Below the pieces are notes generated by a model, which had not been told where the DNA came from, made no database searches, and was given only the letters and a program-made list of their open reading frames with translations. Below are positions 51,301-58,848 of a DNA stretch of 64,000 nucleotides, one piece after another. The stretch comes from Pseudomonas mosselii. Its GTDB lineage: Bacteria; Pseudomonadota; Gammaproteobacteria; Pseudomonadales; Pseudomonadaceae. Within the stretch, counting starts at the first letter, position 1; every line of letters begins with the position of its first letter. The DNA lies in assembly GCF_019823065.1 (NCBI RefSeq), contig NZ_CP081966.1:4495501-4559500 (forward strand). Direction: 5' to 3'. The position numbers were made by a program, and so were the translations under genes.

Positions 51301-51710
51301 GTCAGTATCACGAAACTGTGGCCTCCGCCGAGCGCCCCCGAAACGCCTGAGGGGTTGCCACCCGCCGCCGTCGCTTCAGCGTCCTGCGTGGGGTCGGCAC
51401 CTGCGGCAATGGCTTTTTGCAACTGCTCGACATCGCTGAGTTGGGCCTCGCTGGGCTGAGCATCAGGCGCCTGCACATGGGGAGCGCGATTGGCCAGCAG
51501 GTCGGTGGTCATCTCCAGGCTGCTGCCGCGCCCCAGGGTCAGCTCCGCGCCATTGTGCAAACGGACCGCCACGGCGCCCTCGCTGCCGGTCTCGAGTTGT
51601 TCGCCGGCGAACAAGCGGTCGCCTTCCACCAACAGGCGGCGATGACCATCGTCGCCCACCGCGAATACCTGGCCGATCACCTTGCCGACTACACCGACTA
51701 ATTTAGCCAT
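45339..51710 (-). CDS. Giant RTX adhesin with TAAG site and vWA domain (LapA/MapA-like)
   Basis: This 2123-residue secreted adhesin starts with the retention-module pattern GKVIGQVFAVGDDGHRRLL, so the N-terminus may stay in the TolC pore. A TAAG at residues 114-117 matches the LapG protease site of LapA (107-110 in P. fluorescens), implying control by LapD and c-di-GMP. Tandem Ig-like/VCBS units run to about residue 1310, including three 244-residue repeats. A von Willebrand A domain follows with MIDAS residues in D1325VSSSM and SDGEPTNGH. RTX GGAGNDxL repeats occupy about 1860-2005, and a C-terminal T1SS signal ends the chain. ATG at 51710 has GGAGG upstream. It is divergent from its probable T1SS genes. 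It resembles MapA more than LapA in size, but that is from memory. Confidence 0.9.
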   Translation of the reverse strand: MAKLVGVVGKVIGQVFAVGDDGHRRLLVEGDRLFAGEQLETGSEGAVAVRLHNGAELTLGRGSSLEMTTDLLANRAPHVQAPDAQPSEAQLSDVEQLQKAIAAGADPTQDAEATAAGGNPSGVSGALGGGHSFVILTEVGARVDPTIGFPTAGFNGFPLLANLELGGLDGNDDGPLPANTPVVDNPVSLTGLEVSPAELTLDEANLPQGSASNPAALTQAGSFTVVAADGVFNLSVGGINVVTAGVVTGVGQSIVTGLGNVLTITGYNPATGVVSYSYTLTGAEHHPDGTGTNTLGEHFPVLVSDTDGDVASGSLDVIIRDDVPRAVNDSNPTAATEQQVELSGNVLSNDIQGADRIPSGPVVAGTFVGTYGTLVLAADGSYTYTLNTNDPDFKNLHGGGNGVETFTYTLKDADGDTSTATLTLNVSNLNDPVTLGGLDVNGGELTVYEKNLADGSAPNPGALTQSGTFTVSAPDGLQSLSVGGISVVSGGVAASFPQSITTALGNTLTITGYNPTTGVISYSYTLLDNESHANGDGANSLTEHFTVTATDTDGSTASGSLDVNIVDDLPKADSDFANVYEGGTVSGNVLVNDVSGADTVADGKYVVGVRAGSDTSSSAIGQLGSNVVGQYGYLTLDAQGNATYHANPDSVAPAGATDVFVYTIRDADGDESTTTITISVHDCSLIAGPNSGVTVYEKALDLIKDGHDLAGGNVTGSDPGATGETASGSLAGSISGGVGALTFSLVGNATGQYGQILLNADGSYTYTLTSAPNSPNHVNDGPNVLTETFTYQVKDSLGNTTTSTIVISIVDDVPKAHSDFANVYEGGTVSGNVLVNDVIGADVPADGKYVVGVRAGADTSTSAIGQLGSNVVGQYGYLTLDAQGNATYHANPDSVAPPGATDVFVYTIRDADGDESTTTITIDVHDISLVACPDDTAKVYEKALDLTKDGNDLAAGTVTGSDPHATTETTSGSLAGSVSGGIGALTFTLVGNATGQYGQIQLNGDGTYTYTLTSAPNSPNHANDGPNVVTESFTYQVKDSLGNTTTSTIVVSIVDDVPKAHCDVASVTEGASVSGNVLDNDVVGADVRADGQYVVGVRAGSDTSTSAIGHVGDTIVGQYGYLTLDSQGNATYHANPNSVPPTGATDSFVYTIRDADGDESTTTIRINVQDSKLVACEDNDVTVYEKALDLHKDGNDLAAGSVTGSDPNSTGETASGSLVGSVHGGVGALTYSLVGNAVGQYGQIQLNGDGSYTYTLTSAPKTPGGANDGANTVNEYFTYKATDALGNTVTSTIAINIVDDVPTVQFAVRSITPGQVDSNILLVVDVSSSMAASSGVPGLTRLELAKQAINALLDKYDEMGDIKVQIVTFGTGAEIKTPVWVSISGAKSLIAGLNPGGSTYYDSAATKAQEAFATTGKLVGAQNISYFFSDGEPTNGHAMTAPREAAWETFLDNNGIKSYAIGMGSGVNEGNLNPLAYDGSSHTDTNSVVVTDLSQLSAVLSGTVQGAPITGSLMSGGDFGADGGFIKALLVDGTTYTYDPKANGGQGGYAVSGGVDKASFDTVSNSLNIKTGLGGTLVVNMDSGEFTYTPPKDNGSGQVEKFGFTASDNDGDTRSASLTVNINGNGAPVAGADHIITNIKGATLSVPAEALLANDSDPDHDTLSAAPTTFNTNFADKGAGFTAGTQAQTITFNATANKAENQLRDLARSEFTSLNGSMTAALVVAGYLGSISSANANDEDTLTVTLRKGETLTLDHDRPAGNLLMEWKDAGGSYQTIADGGSFTASHDGVYSIHVINTENTSGNSKAAENYKLSLVVDYSNASNDDYHGSYTVSDNHGGTATGAVDITYQAGNTLTGTSGDDVLLAGAGDTILHGGAGNDVLVAGAGNNSLYGGDGDDLLIGGPGNDLLDGGAGNDTASYARATSGVTVDLSHVGQQNTVGAGLDTLNGIENLIGSDYNDTLTGNDGDNLLNGGAGNDVLRGGAGNDILIGGRGDDTLTGGSGNDTFVWQKGDTGHDTVTDFTPGSDRLDLSQLLQGENATSASLDDYLHFKVSGSGVNVVSTIEVSSVAGAAPTQTIDLAGVDLAQHYGVAAGAGGVIAAGHDTATIITGMLNDHSLKVDTV
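47812..50007 (-). repeat. Three tandem 732-bp repeats in the adhesin gene
   Basis: The marker TCGTCGACGATG (or a one-base variant) recurs at 47812, 48544, 49276 and, altered, at 50008, giving three units of exactly 732 bp (244 codons). The units are nearly identical at long stretches, for example over the GATGGTGCTGGTGGTGGTG region. They are in frame, so unit number can change without breaking the gene. This suggests recent duplication or gene conversion. Confidence 0.9.
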
Positions 51711-52198
51711 GAGCGTACGCCTCCCCTGCCGATGGGCTTTTCGCAGATCAAGGCGTGCCGGGTAATGTGCGCAACGTTCCGAGTGCCATGGCTGGTGGAT
51801 CGCTGCTGTCACGTTCGTGAGAAACCACGCTCCTTGTGACGACTGCCGCGATAGCGAAGAGGGCGAATGGCCATTATTAAGTGCCATTTTTTTGTCGCCA
51901 AATTCCGCTTTCGCCTTCCTCCCCTGTCTCCTTAGCTGCAAAAAATCTGGAACTTTCACAAAGGCCCGAAAATCGCCTGTCCCAGCCAATTCCCGTAACC
52001 ACCTGAATGAAACAATGTCCCGGATTCCTTAGACCGCATAAGTTTTTTTTCGCATATATCTTATGAAAAAATCTTCTTAGCTCGCCCGATAAATGTTCTT
52101 AGCTCTGTTGTTACAAACCTGAAACGGTTTGATTCTAATTTTTCGTCATTTTTTTGGCGAACAGCAGGACATTATTCAAGACCAGGGAGATGTACCCC
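51711..52198. promoter_or_regulatory. AT-rich divergent promoter region, adhesin / TolC
   Basis: The 488 bp between the adhesin and the secretion genes hold no coding region I can support. The 52020-52160 part is strikingly AT-rich, with runs of 7 to 8 T and several TTCTTAGCTC-like stretches. It should carry the promoters of both units and is a natural site for H-NS-like (MvaT) or FleQ control. No clear -35/-10 pair was assigned. Confidence 0.6.
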
Positions 52199-53572
52199 AT
52201 GCGCGCTTTAACCCCCATCACCAGTGCGATTTTGTTGGCCATGGCGTGTGCCAACAGTCAGGCGATGTCGATCACCGAGGCTGTCCAGAACGCCGTGGAC
52301 CAGCATCCCGAGATCAGCGCCAGCCGCAACAGCAGGCTGTCGGCCGACGAGGATGTGAAGTTCGCCCGCGGGGGGTACTACCCAACCGTCGATCTGGTCG
52401 CAGGCTACGGCCGGCAACGCTCGGACAACACCAACACCCGCGGCTTCAACCCCGACGGCACGCGTAACCACAACAAGGAAACCCTCAACTACACCCAGTC
52501 CGAACTGCGCCTGAGGCAGATGCTGTTCGACGGCTTCAACACCTCCAACGAGGTCGCCCGCACCGAAGCGGTGGCCACCTCGCGCGCCTACTACACCCAG
52601 GCCACCGCCGAGACCGTCGCCCTGCGCGCCATCGAGGTCTACCTCGAAGTGCTCAAGCGCCGCGAGCTGGTGACACTGGCCAAGAACAACCTGCAGGCGC
52701 ACCTGCGGGTCAACGACCAGATCGGCCTGCGCAGCGAGCGTGGCGTGGGCAGCACCGCCGACCTCGACCAGTCCCGCGCCCGTCGCGCCCTGGCCGAGAA
52801 CAACCTGGACACCGCCGAGGTCGACCTGGCCGACGCCGAGGCCAACTTCTACAGCGTAGTCGGGCGCATGCCGGACGAGCTGGAAACACCGGTCACGATC
52901 AAGGGCGAAGTACCGGCCGACCTGCTCAACGCCCGCCAGGGCATGCTGGAGAACAACCCCTACCTGAAGTCGGCCCAGGCTGACGTACGCTCCGCCGAGC
53001 AGCAATACGAAGTGGCCAAGTCGCCCTTCTACCCGCGCCTGGACGCGGTGCTGGCCACCGGCGCCAACAACAACATCGGCGGCCAGAAGGGCCACGACAA
53101 CAACGACTGGCAGGCCGGCGTCGAGCTCAGCTACAACCTGTTCCGCGGCGGCAGCGACAAGGCCCGCCTGCAGTCCGACGCGCACAAGATCAACCAGGCG
53201 ATGGACATCCGCAACAACGCCCTGCGCGAGCTGAATGAAAACCTCAGCCTGGCCTGGAACGCGATGAACAACGCCCGCAAGCAGACCCCGAGCGCCCGCG
53301 AGTACGCCGAAACCACCCAGCGCGTACGCGCCGCCTACCAGGACCAGTTCGGCCTGGGCCAGCGTACCCTGCTCGACGTGCTCGATAGCGAGAACGAGCT
53401 GTACAACGCCAACCGACGCTATACCGAAGTGCGCTACACCGAAGAGTTCTCCATGTACCGAGTCCTGGCGACCATGGGTGAGTTGCTGAGCAAGCAGCAC
53501 ATCTCGCTGCCGCCCGAGGCCATCGCCAAGACCGAAGTACGCAACGAGGCGAAACTGCCAGACATGCGCTAG
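52199..53572 (+). CDS. TolC-family outer membrane secretion protein (LapE-like)
   Basis: This 457-residue outer-membrane channel has a signal peptide (MRALTPITSAILLAMACANSQA) and two OEP repeats of long helices (from about residues 25 and 240). Visible motifs include EITEAVQNAVDQHPEI and, near the end, DQFGLGQRTLLDVLDSENEL, typical of the T1SS outer membrane group. It is the first gene of a three-gene secretion unit with the ABC exporter and adaptor and is divergent from the RTX adhesin, its likely cargo. I chose the ATG at 52199; another ATG lies three codons upstream. Confidence 0.93.
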   Translation: MRALTPITSAILLAMACANSQAMSITEAVQNAVDQHPEISASRNSRLSADEDVKFARGGYYPTVDLVAGYGRQRSDNTNTRGFNPDGTRNHNKETLNYTQSELRLRQMLFDGFNTSNEVARTEAVATSRAYYTQATAETVALRAIEVYLEVLKRRELVTLAKNNLQAHLRVNDQIGLRSERGVGSTADLDQSRARRALAENNLDTAEVDLADAEANFYSVVGRMPDELETPVTIKGEVPADLLNARQGMLENNPYLKSAQADVRSAEQQYEVAKSPFYPRLDAVLATGANNNIGGQKGHDNNDWQAGVELSYNLFRGGSDKARLQSDAHKINQAMDIRNNALRELNENLSLAWNAMNNARKQTPSAREYAETTQRVRAAYQDQFGLGQRTLLDVLDSENELYNANRRYTEVRYTEEFSMYRVLATMGELLSKQHISLPPEAIAKTEVRNEAKLPDMR

Positions 53573-53640
53573 GTTCTGACGAGACAAGAGATTTTTCGCC
53601 AGCGCCCGTTTCCCGTCCACCGCGGCAGGAGTAGGCCATC

Positions 53641-55785
53641 GTGACCAGTATGCAAAGCGCGCAACCGCGCCTGGATGTTGATGATCCGTTGCTCGATGGC
53701 CTGTTGATCCTGTGCAAGTTGCACGGCTGCCCTGCCAGCCGCGCCAGCCTGTGCAGCGGCCTGCCGCTGGCCGCGCAGCGCCTGCCCCTGGCCCTGCTGC
53801 CCCGCGCCGCCGCGCGGGCGGGGTTGCAGGCGCGGGTGCTGCAGCGTGAGCTGGACGCCATCTCGGCACTCAACCTGCCGGTCTTGCTGATCCTCAACGA
53901 CGGCCGCAGCGCCGTGCTGCAGCGCTGGGGGGACAACGGCCGGGGCCTGCTGCTGCCGTGCGAAGCCGAAGGCGGCGAGCAGTGGGTCGAACGCGATGCC
54001 TTGGCCGAAGCCTACAGCGGCCAGGCCCTGTTCGCCCGTCCCCGTCATACCTTGGAAGAGGTGCGCGCCCCACTGATCCCGCGGGTCAACGCCTGGTTCC
54101 GCGACACCCTGCGCCACTCCCGATGGCTGTATGGCGATGCCCTGCTGGCCAGCCTGCTGATCAACCTGCTGGGGTTGATGGTGCCGCTGTTCGTCATGCA
54201 GACCTACGACCGCGTGGTGCCCAACCAGGCGCTGTCCACCCTCTGGGTGCTGGTGGCCGGCCTGTTCATCGGCACAGCCTTCGAGCTGGTGCTGCGCATG
54301 GTTCGTGCGCACCTGCTGGACCAGGCTGGCAAGAAGACCGACCTGATTCTCTCGGCCACTTTGTTCGAACGCATTACCGGCATGAGCATGAAGGCGCGGC
54401 CGGCCACCATCGGCGGCTTCGCCCAGAGCATCCATGACTTCCAGGGACTGCGTGAATTCCTCACCGCGGTCACCCTGACCAGCATCATCGACCTGCCATT
54501 CGTGGCGCTGATGCTGCTGGTGATCGGCCTGCTCGGTGGCTGGCTGGTGGTGATCCCGCTGATCGCCTTCCCGCTGGCCGTGGGCCTGGCGCTGTTCATC
54601 CAGGTGCGCCTGCGTGACACGGTACAGAAGAGTCTGAGCCTCGGCGCGGTGCGCCAGGCGCTGCTGATCGAGACCCTCGGCGGACTGGAAACCCTCAAGG
54701 CCTGCGGCGCCGAAAGCGAACGCCAGTACCAGTGGGAGCACACCAACGGCGCCATCGCCCGCCTCGACGCCCATGCCCGCAACCTGTCCTCGTTGGCCAG
54801 CAACGGCACGCTCTTCATCCAACAGTTCTGCGGCATGGCCACCATCGTCGCCGGGGTCTACAGCATCATCGCCGGCAACCTCAGCGTCGGCGCGCTGGTG
54901 GCCAGCTACATGCTCGGCAGCCGGGTCCTCGCGCCGCTGGGCCAGATCGCCGGGCTGATCACCCGCTACCAGCAGGCGCAGTTGACCATGCGCAGCACCG
55001 ACGCGCTGATGAGCCTGCCCCAGGAACGCGAAGCCGAGCACCAGGCCCTGGAACACACCGCGCTGCAGGGTGGCATCAGCATCAACCACGCCACGTTTCG
55101 CTATGCCGGGCAAACGGCCCCGGCGCTCAATGATGTCAGCGTCACACTCAAGCCGGGCGAGCGCATCGGTATCATCGGCCGCAGCGGCTCGGGCAAGAGT
55201 ACCCTCACCCGCCTGCTGATGGGCTTCCATCACCCCGAAGATGGCCAGGTGTTGCTGGACAACCTCGACCTGCGCCAGCTGGACATCGCCGACCTGCGCA
55301 GCCAGGTCGGCTACGTGGCCCACGACCTGCCCCTGCTGGCCGGCAGCCTGCGCGACAACCTCACCCTCGGCGCCCGCCACGTCAGCGATGCGCGCATGCT
55401 CGAGGTGGCCGAGCTGACCGGGGTCAGCGAACTGGCCCGCCAGCACCCGCAAGGCTTCGACCGCCCGGTGGGCGAGCGCGGCCAGCTGCTGTCCGGCGGC
55501 CAACGCCAGGCCGTGCTGCTGGCCCGGGCCCTGCTGCTGGAGCCGCCGATCCTGATCCTCGACGAACCCACCAGCCACATGGACAACAGCAGCGAGGAGC
55601 AACTGCGCCAGCGCCTGCTGAACTGGGTGCAGGGCAAAACCCTGCTGCTGGTCACACACCGCACCTCGATGCTCAGCCTGGTGGACCGGCTGCTGGTGCT
55701 GGACAACGGCAAGATCGTCGCCGACGGGCCGAAGGACGCGGTCATCGACGCGCTGCGCAAGGGCCGTATCGGCGCGGCGCTGTGA
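53641..55785 (+). CDS. Type I secretion ABC exporter with degenerate C39 domain (LapB-like)
   Basis: This 714-residue inner-membrane exporter powers adhesin secretion. Residues 1-130 form a C39-like domain without the catalytic Cys-His pair (ILCKLHGCPASRAS and LPVLLILNDGR), so it should dock but not cut the substrate. The membrane domain with six helices runs about 155-430. The ATPase has Walker A GRSGSGKST, signature LLSGGQRQ and Walker B PPILILDEPT. A GTG start at 53641 is preferred because GGAG lies about 11 nt upstream. It lies between the TolC-like gene and the adaptor. Confidence 0.93.
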   Translation: MTSMQSAQPRLDVDDPLLDGLLILCKLHGCPASRASLCSGLPLAAQRLPLALLPRAAARAGLQARVLQRELDAISALNLPVLLILNDGRSAVLQRWGDNGRGLLLPCEAEGGEQWVERDALAEAYSGQALFARPRHTLEEVRAPLIPRVNAWFRDTLRHSRWLYGDALLASLLINLLGLMVPLFVMQTYDRVVPNQALSTLWVLVAGLFIGTAFELVLRMVRAHLLDQAGKKTDLILSATLFERITGMSMKARPATIGGFAQSIHDFQGLREFLTAVTLTSIIDLPFVALMLLVIGLLGGWLVVIPLIAFPLAVGLALFIQVRLRDTVQKSLSLGAVRQALLIETLGGLETLKACGAESERQYQWEHTNGAIARLDAHARNLSSLASNGTLFIQQFCGMATIVAGVYSIIAGNLSVGALVASYMLGSRVLAPLGQIAGLITRYQQAQLTMRSTDALMSLPQEREAEHQALEHTALQGGISINHATFRYAGQTAPALNDVSVTLKPGERIGIIGRSGSGKSTLTRLLMGFHHPEDGQVLLDNLDLRQLDIADLRSQVGYVAHDLPLLAGSLRDNLTLGARHVSDARMLEVAELTGVSELARQHPQGFDRPVGERGQLLSGGQRQAVLLARALLLEPPILILDEPTSHMDNSSEEQLRQRLLNWVQGKTLLLVTHRTSMLSLVDRLLVLDNGKIVADGPKDAVIDALRKGRIGAAL

Positions 55786-55836
55786 ACCAACAACCTGGGA
55801 TTCCACAACGGCCTCGGTCTGCACCGGAGGTAGAAC

Positions 55837-57192
55837 ATGCCCCTCAGCCACAGCGTGCGCAGCTACCTCCAGGGCGCCGACAAACGCGCCGAGCGCGACT
55901 ACATGCCGGAGCTGGCCGGTGCCACCTTGCAGGAATCGCCCAGCCTGTCGCGCCTGACCGTGTGGCTGGCCGCGATCCTGCTGTTGGTAGCCTTGGTCTG
56001 GGCCAATTTCGCGGTGCTCGACGAGGTCACCGTCGGCGAGGGCAAGGCCATTCCGTCTAGCAAGGTGCAGGTGGTGCAGAACCTTGAGGGCGGCATCGTC
56101 ACCGAGATCTTCGTGCGTGAAGGGCAGATGGTCGACAAGGGCGCGACCCTGCTGCGCCTGGACGACACGCGCTTCAAGTCGAACAAGGGCGAGAGTGAAG
56201 CCGACCGCTACGCGCTCACCGCCCAGGTCGAGCGCCTGTCGGCCGAGTCCGAAGGCCGTCCCTTCGTGTTGTCGAGCGAAGTCCGCGCCAAGGCACCGCA
56301 GGTGGCCGAGGACGAAGCCGCTCTGTATGACTCGCGCCAGCGCCGCTTGGCCAGCGAAAAGCAGACCCTCAACGAACAATTGCGGCAAAAGACCCAGGAG
56401 CTTGCCGAGTTCCGCTCCAAGGTCGATCAATACCGCTCGGCGGTCGGCCTGCTGCAACAGGAACTGGACATGTCCTCGCCACTGGTGAGCAAGGGTGCCA
56501 TATCCCCCGTGGAAATCCTGCGCTTGAAGCAGCGCAGCGTCGAGGCGCGCGGCCAGCTCAATGCCACCAACCTGGCCATTCCCCGCGCCGAAGCGGCGAT
56601 CGCGGAGATCCGCAGCAAGATCCAGGAATCCGACGCCAGCTTCCGCTCCGACGCCGCCAAGGAACTCAACGACAAGCGCACGGAGCTGTCGAAGATCACC
56701 GCCACCAGCATCGCCATCGACGACCGGGTCAACCGCACCACCGTGGTGTCGCCGGTGCGCGGCATCGTCAAGCTGCTGAAGGTCAACACCATCGGCGGCG
56801 TGGTCCAGCCCGGCAGCGACCTGGTGGAGATCGTGCCGATCGAGGACAACCTGCTGATCGAGGCCAAGGTAAGGCCCCAGGACGTGGCGTTCCTGCACCC
56901 GGGGCAGACCGCGATGGTCAAGTTCAGCGCCTACGACTACACCATCTACGGCGGGCTCAAGGCCAAGCTGGAGCTGATCGGCGCGGACACCGTCACCGAC
57001 GACAAGGGCAATGCGTTCTACCTGATCCAGGTGCGCACGGACAAGAACCACCTGGGCGGGGACAACAAGCCGCTGCTGATCATTCCGGGGATGGTGGCCA
57101 CGGTGGATATCATCACCGGGCAGAAGAGCGTGCTGGACTATTTGCTCAAACCCGTCCTCAAGGCCAGGACCGAAGCGTTACGAGAGCGGTGA
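55837..57192 (+). CDS. HlyD-family membrane fusion protein (LapC-like)
   Basis: This 451-residue adaptor links the ABC exporter to the TolC-like channel. It has one N-terminal membrane helix (about residues 45-65, LLLVALVWANFAVL), a biotinyl-lipoyl-like strand (VQNLEGGIVTEIFVREGQMV) and long coiled coils to about residue 270. The C-terminal beta-barrel carries VEIVPIEDNLLIEAKVRPQD. It begins 51 nt after the exporter gene and completes the T1SS unit. Confidence 0.93.
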   Translation: MPLSHSVRSYLQGADKRAERDYMPELAGATLQESPSLSRLTVWLAAILLLVALVWANFAVLDEVTVGEGKAIPSSKVQVVQNLEGGIVTEIFVREGQMVDKGATLLRLDDTRFKSNKGESEADRYALTAQVERLSAESEGRPFVLSSEVRAKAPQVAEDEAALYDSRQRRLASEKQTLNEQLRQKTQELAEFRSKVDQYRSAVGLLQQELDMSSPLVSKGAISPVEILRLKQRSVEARGQLNATNLAIPRAEAAIAEIRSKIQESDASFRSDAAKELNDKRTELSKITATSIAIDDRVNRTTVVSPVRGIVKLLKVNTIGGVVQPGSDLVEIVPIEDNLLIEAKVRPQDVAFLHPGQTAMVKFSAYDYTIYGGLKAKLELIGADTVTDDKGNAFYLIQVRTDKNHLGGDNKPLLIIPGMVATVDIITGQKSVLDYLLKPVLKARTEALRER

Positions 57193-57286
57193 ATGCCGAT
57201 CGAGGCGCCTTCACGGACAAGCCCGCTCAGACAGGGATATCAGCACAGCAGGATCGGTGGTGCGCCCCTATCCCCGACAAACGCCC

Positions 57287-58018
57287 TCAGCGGATATAAG
57301 CCTCCGGCGGCTCCGGCAACGCGGCGAGCAGATCCCGCAGACCATCGGCCCATTGCGCCTGGATCCGCAGAAAATAGGGATCGTGGGTGCCGATCCGGTG
57401 ACAGTTGCTGGCAGCCAGGCTGTCCTTGCGATACACCAGCACATCCAGTGGCATGCCCACCGACAGGTTGCTGCGCATGGTCGAATCGAACGAGATCAGG
57501 CCACAGCGCAATCCCTCGCCCAGGGGTGTGTGATACAGCAGGTTGCGATCAAGGATCGGCCTGCCGTACTTGCTCTCGCCCAGTTGCATGAACGGCGTGT
57601 CTTCCGTGGCCTGGATGAAATTACCCTGAGGATAGATGTTGTACACCCCCATGGGCTGCTCGGCGATCTGCCCGCCCACCAGGAACGAGCAGCTCAGGTC
57701 GACCTTGCCTGCCAGTTTGGTGCAGTCGCGGGCGATCACCTCGCGGATGGTCTCGGCCACCAGCGCCGTGGCGTCATACAGCGTCGGCACGTTCAACAGG
57801 TGCGCGCCGTCCTGGTTGCAGCGCTGACGGAGCAGGCTCACCACTGATTGCGACGTGGCCAGGTTGCCGGCGGTCTGCAGCACAATCACACGCTCGCCCG
57901 AGCGGTTGAAAACGAACAGCTTGCGAAACGTCGATATCTGGTCGATCCCCGCATTGGTCCGTGAGTCCGAAATGAACACCAGCCCATCGGCCAGGTGCAT
58001 CGCAACGCAGTACGTCAT
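57287..58018 (-). CDS. Anbu: proteasome-like NTN hydrolase
   Basis: This 243-residue homologue of the proteasome beta subunit and HslV belongs to the Anbu group (ancestral beta subunit). It begins Met-Thr-Tyr-Cys (MTYCVAMHLADGLVFISDSR), so removing Met gives Thr1 as nucleophile without a propeptide. Asp17 and Lys32 (counted from Thr1) complete the usual active-site set. Published Anbu forms ring or helical oligomers; its activity remains unclear. It is the last gene of a four-gene operon, 32 nt after the transglutaminase gene, a gene set predicted to handle a peptide tag or oligopeptide. Its substrate is unknown. Confidence 0.93.
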   Translation of the reverse strand: MTYCVAMHLADGLVFISDSRTNAGIDQISTFRKLFVFNRSGERVIVLQTAGNLATSQSVVSLLRQRCNQDGAHLLNVPTLYDATALVAETIREVIARDCTKLAGKVDLSCSFLVGGQIAEQPMGVYNIYPQGNFIQATEDTPFMQLGESKYGRPILDRNLLYHTPLGEGLRCGLISFDSTMRSNLSVGMPLDVLVYRKDSLAASNCHRIGTHDPYFLRIQAQWADGLRDLLAALPEPPEAYIR

Positions 58019-58050
58019 GGTGCTAACTCATGCAGAGGTAGGAAGTGTCG

Positions 58051-58848
58051 CTATTGCTGCTGAAGCTGTGGCTTGGAGCTGACCAGAACCTGTGCCTGCA
58101 TCGACTCGGTCCCTCCGCCACGGCGCATGCCGCGTACCGGGCAAGCGTCCAGGTAATCATGCCCCACCGCCAGTTTCAGGTGGCGCTCGGGCCGAGCCAG
58201 GCGGTTGGTCACATCGAAGCTGTACCAGCCATCGTCAAGCCAGGCCTCGGCCCAGGCGTGACTGGCCAGATGGTTCTCGTCCTCGGTGCACAGGTAACCT
58301 GACACATAGCGCGCCGGCACGCCCAGGCTGCGGGCACAGGCGAGAAAAGCGTGGGTATGGTCCTGGCAGACTCCGGCGCGGTTGGCGAACGCCTCGGCGG
58401 CCACGGTATCGACCGCCGTCGAACCAGGCCTGTAGGCCATGTGATCGGCCAATCCGTTCATCAACTCGATCAGCGCCGTCCGATCACGACGATCGCCACA
58501 GTGGCGCACGGCGAAATCGCGCAACGCCTCGTCGGGGCTGCTGAGCTTGCTCGAGCGCAGGAAGGGCAAGGCCGATCGAGAGTCGTGCTCCACCTCCAGG
58601 GTCTGGTCGATCTCCACCTCGCCGTGGGCGCTCAGCATCAACGCACCATGGGGTTCGTCGAGCGTCAGCACGTGCAGGACGTTGCCATAAGGGTCAAGTT
58701 GGCTGCCTACCGGGCGCGGCAATTCCAGCTGCCATTGCAGGACGCGCTGGCGCTCGCTGCTCTGGGGCGTCAGTCGCAGCAGCTGAATGCTCATGCAGAC
58801 ATCGTCGGAATAGTGATAGGTGGTGTCGTGACGAATGGACAGTCTCAT
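58051..58848 (-). CDS. Transglutaminase-like cysteine peptidase
   Basis: This 265-residue protein has an N-terminal beta domain (residues 1-85, MRLSIRHDTTYHYSDDVCM) and a transglutaminase-like core with triad Cys161 (NRAGVCQDHTHAF), His197 (ASHAWAEAW) and Asp212 (YSFDVTNRL). Such proteins act as peptidases rather than cross-linkers in bacteria. Its ATG overlaps the stop of the alpha-E gene by 4 nt. In the predicted tag system it may cleave an amide bond made by the ATP-grasp enzyme. That is inference from the family context. Confidence 0.9.
   Translation of the reverse strand: MRLSIRHDTTYHYSDDVCMSIQLLRLTPQSSERQRVLQWQLELPRPVGSQLDPYGNVLHVLTLDEPHGALMLSAHGEVEIDQTLEVEHDSRSALPFLRSSKLSSPDEALRDFAVRHCGDRRDRTALIELMNGLADHMAYRPGSTAVDTVAAEAFANRAGVCQDHTHAFLACARSLGVPARYVSGYLCTEDENHLASHAWAEAWLDDGWYSFDVTNRLARPERHLKLAVGHDYLDACPVRGMRRGGGTESMQAQVLVSSKPQLQQQ

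Noticed and set aside
53569..57051. 1160-codon minus-strand frame across the T1SS genes
   Set aside because: It spans three well-defined plus-strand genes and their gaps, and its translation is repetitive and lacks motifs.
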